DNA of 16,996 nt from positions 1 to 16,996 of the forward strand of contig JAFGNY010000122.1 of NCBI GenBank assembly GCA_016926765.1, given 5' to 3'. Within the stretch, counting starts at the first letter, position 1. The number at the start of each line of letters is the position of its first letter. Positions 6,695-12,557 of the stretch are shown piece by piece. The DNA is from Bacteroidales bacterium. GTDB taxonomy: Bacteria > Bacteroidota > Bacteroidia > Bacteroidales > FEN-979. The translations under genes were made by a program, and so were the position numbers. Under the pieces are notes generated by a model that did not search any database, was not told the origin of the DNA, and was given only the letters and a program-made list of their open reading frames with translations.

Positions 6695-6738
6695 AAAGAG
6701 GGATGTTAAAGCGATAGCATCAAATTAACATCCTTTTT
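6695..6738 (+). terminator. Rho-independent terminator after the soluble cytochrome c
   Basis: GGATGTTAA (6701-6709) pairs perfectly with TTAACATCC (6725-6733), with extra A/G pairing at the base (AAGAG with CTTTT) and six T residues after the stem; the loop is about 15 bases. It separates the outer-membrane-related genes from the membrane-complex genes starting at 6755. Confidence 0.85.
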
Positions 6739-6754
6739 TCGTTATTACATATGT

Positions 6755-7810
6755 ATGTATTTAAATAAAATAGGTATGATGAGAGAAATTTACATTAGGC
6801 CGTCATGGCTCGTCATTATGCTCATTCTTTTTACTGTCATCGTCTTTGCTTTTGATTATTCGGCAGAGCCGCTGAAATACGAAGATACCGGGCAGAACAA
6901 CCAGATTGCTCCCGAAGAGCAAGCCATTGACCTTACTCAGTTTCCCAATTCAGAGGAAAACCAGAAATGCTTTAAATGCCACGGGCAATCAAAGTATTCC
7001 TATGAAAATACAGAACAGGGGAGGATGGTCAATGAGCAAATGTATTCCGAATTGATCATCTCGCCTAATGATTTTTACCTGTCTAACCACCGTTCTTTCA
7101 AATGTTTGGATTGCCATTCCGAAGAGTATGAAAATTTTCCCCATGCGGGAATACTTCGCATGGAATACCAGTACACCTGCATGGATTGCCATGAGGGAGA
7201 CGAAATCTATGAAAAATACCATTTTGAGGATATCAACAGTGAATATAAGAAGAGCGTTCATGCAGAAAAGCTCAGCGAGGAGTTTACCTGTTGGACATGT
7301 CACAACCCTCATACCTATAAAATCAATGCCCGGACCAATGAGAATATCCGTGAAACCATCATTTACGACAACACGATCTGTCTTGACTGCCACAGTAATT
7401 ACCGGCGTTTCCAGGTGCTAACCGACCGTGAACGGCCAAATCTGATCACGAGCCATGGATGGTTGCCAAATCAGGAACTCCATATCGCTTCTGTCCGCTG
7501 CATCGAATGCCATACCGAAAAAACATCTGATAGTGCCCTAGTGGAACATAATGTGCTACCTAAAGAGAAGGCGGTCAGAAACTGCAAAGAGTGCCATTCC
7601 ACCAACCCCAGGCTGCTTGCTTCCCTTTACCAATATGAAGCCCAGGAATTAAGAAGCCACGAAGGATTCTTCCAGGGAATCACCACGAGTGATTCTATGG
7701 TTATCGGTGCAAACCGTAATTACCTCTTGAATATTATCAGTCTCCTTTTGTTTGCCGGGGTTATTGCAGGCATCGCATTTCACTCTGTTTTAAGAATCAT
7801 TAAAAAATAA
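6755..7810 (+). CDS. Seven-heme membrane-anchored cytochrome c, subunit of a quinone-linked redox complex
   Basis: The 351-residue protein has an uncleaved N-terminal membrane helix (about 17-34), seven CxxCH heme sites (Cys72, 117, 142, 179, 209, 249, 277) with many additional histidines as axial ligands, and a C-terminal membrane helix (about 324-346). Heme numbers and neighbours match the cytochrome subunits of Hmc/Tmc/Cbc-type complexes, in which a multiheme cytochrome exchanges electrons with Fe-S and cytochrome b subunits on the periplasmic side. Anchoring at both ends is uncommon. It begins the tight run of redox genes; the next gene starts six bases after its stop. The start may instead be the ATG at 6776 or 6779, which would trim 7-8 residues before the first helix. 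The assignment as a complex subunit is by context. Confidence 0.9.
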   Translation: MYLNKIGMMREIYIRPSWLVIMLILFTVIVFAFDYSAEPLKYEDTGQNNQIAPEEQAIDLTQFPNSEENQKCFKCHGQSKYSYENTEQGRMVNEQMYSELIISPNDFYLSNHRSFKCLDCHSEEYENFPHAGILRMEYQYTCMDCHEGDEIYEKYHFEDINSEYKKSVHAEKLSEEFTCWTCHNPHTYKINARTNENIRETIIYDNTICLDCHSNYRRFQVLTDRERPNLITSHGWLPNQELHIASVRCIECHTEKTSDSALVEHNVLPKEKAVRNCKECHSTNPRLLASLYQYEAQELRSHEGFFQGITTSDSMVIGANRNYLLNIISLLLFAGVIAGIAFHSVLRIIKK

Positions 7811-7816
7811 AGACCC

Positions 7817-8437
7817 ATGGCACAAGAAAGATTATACCTTTATCCGGTCTGGCTCCGCCTTTGGCATTTAATCAATGCTCTTTTATGTCTTATACTGATC
7901 ATTACCGGGATCAGCATGCAACTCTCTACTCCTTCAGTAGTCCTCGTTGGATTCAACACCGCCGTCACGATTCATAATATAGCTGGGATTATCCTGACAA
8001 TAAACTACCTGTTGTTTTTTATCGGGAACCTGTTTACTTACAATGGAAAACATTATCAGATTGAATTCAGGGGCCTGATCAAACGATTGATAACCCAGGT
8101 CAAATACTATACATTTGGGATCTTCAAAGGAGAAACCCCTCCATTCCCTATCACAAGGGAAAATAAATTCAATCCATTACAACGCTTTTCCTATGTTTTC
8201 ATCATGTATCTCTTTGTTCCGATCGTTTTTATCACTGGCTGGGCATTACTTTATCCCATAACAATTCCCACAACCCTCATTGGGACCAGTGGGCTTCATT
8301 TGACCGATTTGTTACATATCATTGCCGGCTATATAATTTCCATTTTCATGGTCATTCATATCTATTTTTGTACCATTGGGAAAAGCCCTCTATCCAATTT
8401 TAAAAGCATGATTGATGGGTATCATGAACCCCATTGA
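7817..8437 (+). CDS. Di-heme cytochrome b subunit (cytochrome b561/formate dehydrogenase gamma-type)
   Basis: This 206-residue protein has four membrane helices (about 17-36, 50-72, 123-148, 160-185). Histidines within or at the ends of helices, His17, His53, His167 and His181, are candidates for two bis-His b hemes, as in formate dehydrogenase gamma, Ni-hydrogenase and thiosulfate reductase cytochromes b. Opening residues 'YPVWLRLWHLINALL' are typical of this family. It would move electrons across the membrane or take them from menaquinol. It is followed by a gene that begins at a TTG overlapping its stop, so the two are probably translated together. Confidence 0.9.
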   Translation: MAQERLYLYPVWLRLWHLINALLCLILIITGISMQLSTPSVVLVGFNTAVTIHNIAGIILTINYLLFFIGNLFTYNGKHYQIEFRGLIKRLITQVKYYTFGIFKGETPPFPITRENKFNPLQRFSYVFIMYLFVPIVFITGWALLYPITIPTTLIGTSGLHLTDLLHIIAGYIISIFMVIHIYFCTIGKSPLSNFKSMIDGYHEPH

Positions 8438-9432
8438 AAAGTTTAACCCTTAACCCTTTCCCATTGAAAGAAGCAACAGACGGCCAGCCTAAAAAGAGCT
8501 CCCGCAGGGATTTTCTGAAAAAAAGCCTGGTTGCCGGAGCAGGGGTAGTCGCTACCGGTGGATTGATTGAAGCTTACCTCGATACCAGTGCTGCAGAATC
8601 CGGTGAAAAAGTGAAAGTTCTTACCACCACGGGTGAGATTGTGGAGGTCGACAAATCACAGATCAAATACCCGCGTATATCCAGAAAAGAGTCTCATCAA
8701 GGGATTCCGGGGAAAAAATTTGTAATGGTCATCGACCTTGCAAGATGTAAGAATGCCCGTGCCTGTGTTGAGGGTTGTCAAAAAGCGCATCATCTTCCTA
8801 AAGACCAGGAGTTTATGAAGGTTTACCTTCTTCAGGATACAGAAAACACCGCTCCCTACTGGTTCCCGAAACCCTGTTTCCATTGCGATAATCCGCTTTG
8901 TGTATCTGTTTGTCCTGTTGGTGCTACATATAAACGGAGCGATGGGATCGTACTCATTGATAATGAACGCTGTATCGGCTGTAAATTCTGTATTACAGGA
9001 TGCCCCTATTCGACCAGGGTTTTTGCCTGGAGACATTACGAAGAGTTTGATGAAGATACCCAGCCTTACTCTCCGGAAGCAAGCAGCCCCGGCGTGGAAG
9101 GTACTGTTTCAAAATGCGATTTCTGTCCCGATTTGATCCGGGTTGGAAAATTACCCTATTGTGTAACCTCCTGCCCGATGGGAGTAATCTATTTCGGAGA
9201 CATTGACGAGGATGTTGTCACCAATGGGGCAGAAACCTACCAGTTCAGTAAATTAATACGAGAACGGGCCGGTTACCGTTACCTTGAAATTCTTGGAACG
9301 CGCCCCAGTGTTTATTACCTTCCTCCCGTAGAGAGACAGTTTCCGGTTGACCGTGGGTTTGATGGTCTTAATGAAGAGGTGGAGAAAAGATACGAATCCA
9401 CGCCGTATGTACAGAAACAAAGGAGGAAATAA
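8434..9432 (+). CDS. Tat-exported multi-cluster Fe-S protein (HmcB/DsrO/NrfC/QrcC type)
   Basis: The 332-residue protein has a twin-arginine signal (SRRDFLKK, residues 23-30) followed by a hydrophobic stretch, then four ferredoxin-like cysteine groups: Cys105/111/115, Cys148/151/156/160, Cys180/183/186/190 and Cys228/231/243/247. This is the periplasmic ferredoxin subunit of NrfD-linked complexes. The first group reads CKNARAC, with Ala108 where the second cysteine of CxxCxxC normally lies, so only 15 of the usual 16 cysteines are present. No ATG occurs before the Tat signal: a TGA at 8425-8427 closes the frame and the candidates are TTG at 8434 (overlapping the previous stop as TTGA) or TTG at 8464. 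An AGGAGG at 9421-9426 near its end serves the next gene. Confidence 0.92.
   Translation: MKSLTLNPFPLKEATDGQPKKSSRRDFLKKSLVAGAGVVATGGLIEAYLDTSAAESGEKVKVLTTTGEIVEVDKSQIKYPRISRKESHQGIPGKKFVMVIDLARCKNARACVEGCQKAHHLPKDQEFMKVYLLQDTENTAPYWFPKPCFHCDNPLCVSVCPVGATYKRSDGIVLIDNERCIGCKFCITGCPYSTRVFAWRHYEEFDEDTQPYSPEASSPGVEGTVSKCDFCPDLIRVGKLPYCVTSCPMGVIYFGDIDEDVVTNGAETYQFSKLIRERAGYRYLEILGTRPSVYYLPPVERQFPVDRGFDGLNEEVEKRYESTPYVQKQRRK
9421..9426 (+). promoter_or_regulatory. Strong Shine-Dalgarno sequence (AGGAGG) for the NrfD-type gene
   Basis: AGGAGG lies eight bases before the ATG at 9435 and overlaps the last codons of the Fe-S protein gene. Most genes in this window have no such site, as usual for Bacteroidota, where the 16S anti-Shine-Dalgarno is largely masked. 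It may ensure that this large membrane protein is made in step with the Fe-S subunit. Confidence 0.65.
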
Positions 9433-9434
9433 CT

Positions 9435-10754
9435 ATGGCAAGCGAAAAAGAACTAACGCTGTTAAAAGAATTTACTCCACAAATCGAGCATACGAATATC
9501 AAGCAGACTGTCTGGATGATTTTCCTGGCTGCTGTCATTGTCCTGGGTTTTTATGCTCTCTATGTTCAGATTACTGAAGGCCACATTGTCACAGGGATGC
9601 GTGACAACGTGGTATGGGGTATCTACATCGTCAACTTCATCTTTTTTATGGGAATCAGCTATGCAGGCGCTTTGATTTCAGGGACTCTGCACCTCTTTAA
9701 AGCCGAATGGCGAAAACCCATTATCCGCATTGCAGAGTTCATTACGATTATTGCCCTGCTAATCGGACCCTGCTATATCCTGCTTTGTATCGGTAGGCTC
9801 GACCGGCTTTATTATCTGGTGATCTTTGGGCGGATCCAGTCTCCGATCACCTGGGACGTAATTGCCATTTCTACAGATATTTTTGGCTGTTTGATCTTTC
9901 TTTACCTGGCTCTGTTAAGGGATATCGCTGCAATCCGGGATTTCCAAGAGATCCGTATCCCCAAATGGAAACGGAAAATCTATACCTTCCTGGCGCTTGG
10001 TTATACCGGAACTCCTGAGCAGAAAGAGAGACTTCATAAAGCTACCGATATTATGGCGGCAATGGTCATCGCGATAGCTGTAATTGTATATTCGGTACTC
10101 GCCTGGATCTTCAGTGTAACTCTTCAGCCAGGGTGGCATAGTACCATTTTTGGACCCTATTTTGTGATCGCTGCCGTTTTTTCGGGCTGTGGTGTGATGA
10201 TCGTCGTCATGTGGCTGTTTCGGAAGATTTATCATCTGGAGAAATACATCACGATCAAGCACTTTGTGAATGTCGGGGTCCTGATGCTGATCCTGGCCGC
10301 ACTTTTTGGATACTTTACCTTCAGCGATTACCTTACAAAGTGGTATGGATCAGAAAGAAATGATGAGCTGTTAATCAATCTGCTGTTTGATAAATATTAC
10401 TGGCTCTTTATCCTCTCCAATTATATCGGAGTGTTATTACCTATGATTGTGGTAGGAATTAAAAAGTTCCGTACCATTAATAACATCACCATTTCAGCTA
10501 TTATCGTCATTCTGGCACTCTGGGTCAACCGCTATCTGATTGTTGTTCCTACACTTGAATCTCCCTATCTCCCTATTCAGGATTCACGGCCCGCATGGAT
10601 TTTCTATAACTCCACCTGGATCGAGTGGGCGTTGACGGCAGCTGGTGTTGCCTTTTTTGCGTTGGCTTTTACGATCGGATCCAAACTCATTCCGATTATT
10701 AATGTCAGTGAGCTGGCAGAATCACCACAAGAGGAAGAAAAAATCCTGGAATAA
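9435..10754 (+). CDS. NrfD/PsrC-type quinone-interacting integral membrane subunit (ActC/DsrP/HmcC-like)
   Basis: The 439-residue protein has about ten predicted membrane helices (near 27-47, 63-85, 97-118, 142-163, 205-225, 238-262, 274-298, 322-343, 352-372, 397-420). This is the size of ActC, QrcD, HmcC and DsrP rather than the eight-helix PsrC. Signature segments are 'VWGIYIVNFIFFMGISYAG' near 60-78 and 'IGRLDRLYYL' followed by 'SPITWDVIAIS' in the loop and start of helix 4, where the aspartate of WDV is conserved in related quinol sites. It should bind menaquinone/menaquinol and pass electrons to the Fe-S and heme partners. It starts two bases after the stop of the Fe-S gene. No separate catalytic subunit is encoded nearby. 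Confidence 0.92.
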   Translation: MASEKELTLLKEFTPQIEHTNIKQTVWMIFLAAVIVLGFYALYVQITEGHIVTGMRDNVVWGIYIVNFIFFMGISYAGALISGTLHLFKAEWRKPIIRIAEFITIIALLIGPCYILLCIGRLDRLYYLVIFGRIQSPITWDVIAISTDIFGCLIFLYLALLRDIAAIRDFQEIRIPKWKRKIYTFLALGYTGTPEQKERLHKATDIMAAMVIAIAVIVYSVLAWIFSVTLQPGWHSTIFGPYFVIAAVFSGCGVMIVVMWLFRKIYHLEKYITIKHFVNVGVLMLILAALFGYFTFSDYLTKWYGSERNDELLINLLFDKYYWLFILSNYIGVLLPMIVVGIKKFRTINNITISAIIVILALWVNRYLIVVPTLESPYLPIQDSRPAWIFYNSTWIEWALTAAGVAFFALAFTIGSKLIPIINVSELAESPQEEEKILE

Positions 10755-10783
10755 ATGAAATGAACCAGTATAATCCCGGCCCT

Positions 10784-11680
10784 ATGAAAAAAGTTATCAC
10801 TATTCGCTTTTTCTGGTTGACTTCACTGCTGTTTCTTATTTCTCCCATCCTTTCTGCCCAGAATGAAGCAGAAACGGAAGAGAATGAACCCGTTGACACC
10901 TATTTATCCTTCATTGCAACATATACTTCCAATGATACGGTTGTTCTAACGGCACATCTGTTCATCCGCAGAGAAAGAATACCTGTTGACCTGCAGAATG
11001 CTCCCATCTCATTCACGGCATCCGGAGATGGTCAACAACTGACTATCGGGGAGGTTTTCACCGATTCTACCGGAAAAGCCCGATGCCTGATTCCAACCAC
11101 ATCATTGCCCCGCGACAAGGAGGGAATGGTTACCTATACCGCCGATTTTTCCGGAACAGACAATTACTTCTCTGCATCAGAAGTGTTTATTTCAAAACCT
11201 GCCGCACTGGATGTCTCCTTTTACGAAGAAGACTCTATCAAATATATCCGGGTCTCGGGAATTCAAACCGGATCCGAAGGAGATGATGCACCTATTGCAA
11301 ATGAGACTGTTCTTTTATTTGTTCCTACCCTGTTCGCTCCTATGCCTGTCGGAGAAATATACCTCGAAGAAGACGGAGTCGGTTCAATGGAATTTCCTAT
11401 GACACTTATTGGCGACTCCGTAGGAACTATCATGATTATTGCCCGGATTGATGAAAATGATCTGTTTGGGTACGTGAAAGGAGGAAGTAGTTGTAATTGG
11501 GCTATCCCAAAACATTTCCTGAAACAGGACAAACCAACCCGGGAACTCTGGACACCAGTTGCTCCCCTTTGGATGATCATCACGCTTCTGATTCTTCTTG
11601 CAGGAGTTTGGGGACACTATGTTTACGCTGTTGTCCAGCTAATCAAGATCAAACAGAGCGCCAAAAAAGAGTCCGCCTAG
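10784..11680 (+). CDS. Membrane-anchored Ig-like protein of unknown role, last gene of the redox run
   Basis: From the ATG at 10784 the protein has 298 residues: a signal peptide (1-26, ending LSA-Q), a large beta-rich periplasmic region with two similar Ig-like units, and one C-terminal membrane helix (about 262-285, LWMIITLLILLAGVWG) with a lysine-rich cytoplasmic tail. The units share a pattern: 'GEVFTDSTGKARCLIP' in the first and 'GEIYLEEDGVGSMEFP' in the second. No heme site and no catalytic motif were seen. It lies 29 bases after the NrfD-type gene on the same strand, so it is probably a structural or assembly subunit of the same complex. ATG at 10760 is an in-frame alternative start that adds eight residues. 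I do not recognise a named family. Confidence 0.8.
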   Translation: MKKVITIRFFWLTSLLFLISPILSAQNEAETEENEPVDTYLSFIATYTSNDTVVLTAHLFIRRERIPVDLQNAPISFTASGDGQQLTIGEVFTDSTGKARCLIPTTSLPRDKEGMVTYTADFSGTDNYFSASEVFISKPAALDVSFYEEDSIKYIRVSGIQTGSEGDDAPIANETVLLFVPTLFAPMPVGEIYLEEDGVGSMEFPMTLIGDSVGTIMIIARIDENDLFGYVKGGSSCNWAIPKHFLKQDKPTRELWTPVAPLWMIITLLILLAGVWGHYVYAVVQLIKIKQSAKKESA

Positions 11681-11704
11681 GAAAAAGACTAATCGATTAA
11701 TTCG

Positions 11705-11712
11705 TAGTTTTG
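11705..11712 (+). promoter_or_regulatory. Bacteroidota-type -7 element (TAGTTTTG) of the riboflavin kinase gene
   Basis: TAGTTTTG fits TAnnTTTG and ends eight bases before the ATG at 11721, so the leader would be only a few bases. A perfect 10-base palindrome TAATCGATTA (11690-11699) lies just upstream; no -33 element is clear. No terminator hairpin is visible between the previous gene (ends 11680) and this one, so read-through is also possible. Confidence 0.45.
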
Positions 11713-11720
11713 CGGATGAC

Positions 11721-12128
11721 ATGACACTTCCATTTACCATTTCCGGCAAGGTTATCAAAGGAAACCAGCTAGGGAAAAAACTGGGCTATCCTACGGCAAA
11801 TCTGTACCTTCCCCACAGTTCAGCATTTCATCATCTAACAGGAGTCTACGCTGCATCGGTGAAGACCGGATCCGTTGTCTATCCTGGAATGGCAAATATC
11901 GGGTTCCGGCCTACGCTTGATCGCCTCTCTTTCACCGTTGAGGTCCATCTTTTCGATTTCAGAAAGGAAATCTACGGAGAAGAGATCTCTATTCAGTTTA
12001 TTGAACGGATCCGTGATGAACTCCGGTTCAATTCCCTGGAAGAGTTGGTGTCGCAAATGGAAAAAGACGAGAAGGAGTGCCGTAAAATCCTGTCAGTTCT
12101 TTTGAAGCCTGATCCCAACACCAAGTAA
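11721..12128 (+). CDS. Stand-alone riboflavin kinase (RibF C-terminal domain only)
   Basis: The enzyme phosphorylates riboflavin to FMN with ATP. The 135-residue protein corresponds to the kinase half of bifunctional RibF: 'GKVIKGNQLGKKLGYPTANL' at 9-28 (with the PTAN metal/nucleotide motif), 'GVYA' at 41-44, 'NIGFRPT' at 59-65, the catalytic-glutamate segment 'VEVHLFDF' (Glu74), 'IYG' at 84-86, and the closing 'FNSLEELVSQMEKD' helix. The FAD synthetase domain that normally precedes it is absent; the sequence upstream is the Ig-like gene, so this is a single-domain gene and not a truncation within the window. Another gene must make FAD. Its final 36 bases overlap the end of the opposite-strand GldH-like gene. 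Confidence 0.92.
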   Translation: MTLPFTISGKVIKGNQLGKKLGYPTANLYLPHSSAFHHLTGVYAASVKTGSVVYPGMANIGFRPTLDRLSFTVEVHLFDFRKEIYGEEISIQFIERIRDELRFNSLEELVSQMEKDEKECRKILSVLLKPDPNTK

Positions 12129-12557
12129 ACCGGGTGTTTCCATCCTCGGGATTAAATTTTCAACTTCAATCCGCAGCATTCCCTCTTTGTTCAGATAGAG
12201 ATCTTTGCTCAGGATGATCGATCCCTCATAAATTCCCTGATCAGGTGTTCCCAGAAAGTGATCATCAGAATCTTTGACCATCAGCTGAAATTCCCTGATT
12301 CGCTCTTCTCCTGTGGGGGTATTCATAACCATGTTGAAATCAAGGGAGGTGTAAGGGAAATCCTGGTCATATCTGGCAAAGAAAACAATGTTGTATGACT
12401 TTTCTGAATTTTTAACAGGAAGTTCAAACTTCAGAATAGTAAACCGCTGCCATCTATGATCCTTAAAAGGATGGTAAACTCCATCAGGAACATCTTGCCG
12501 GCACCCGAAAAACAAGATCATTACGGGGATCAATATGATACGGTGGAGGGATTTCAT
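12093..12557 (-). CDS. gldH: GldH-like gliding-motility/type IX secretion lipoprotein
   Basis: The 154-residue lipoprotein has a signal ending at Cys19 (FFG-Cys). It keeps the pattern of GldH as I recall it: an aromatic start of the mature domain (HPFKDHRWQRF), a central 'YTSLDFNMVMNTPTGEERI' beta segment, and a C-terminal 'LRIEVENLIPRMETPGLLGVGIRL' region like the 'MR..LPG...VGL' ending of GldH. In Flavobacterium johnsoniae GldH is needed for gliding; homologs occur across Bacteroidota, including non-gliders. Its start codon overlaps the histidine kinase stop by four bases (ATGA), so the two are likely co-translated. Its 3' end overlaps the riboflavin kinase gene by 36 bases in the antisense direction. 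Assignment rests on remembered patterns, not on a search. Confidence 0.72.
   Translation of the reverse strand: MKSLHRIILIPVMILFFGCRQDVPDGVYHPFKDHRWQRFTILKFELPVKNSEKSYNIVFFARYDQDFPYTSLDFNMVMNTPTGEERIREFQLMVKDSDDHFLGTPDQGIYEGSIILSKDLYLNKEGMLRIEVENLIPRMETPGLLGVGIRLQKN

Noticed and set aside
6755..10754. The complex as a complete alternative complex III or polysulfide/nitrite reductase
   Set aside because: No ActA/ActE/ActF set, no molybdopterin subunit and no NrfA are encoded in the window; only the shared subunit types are present.
11690..11699. Palindrome TAATCGATTA as a terminator or operator before the riboflavin kinase
   Set aside because: Too short to terminate, and a 10-base A/T-rich palindrome is expected by chance; noted only as context of the promoter.
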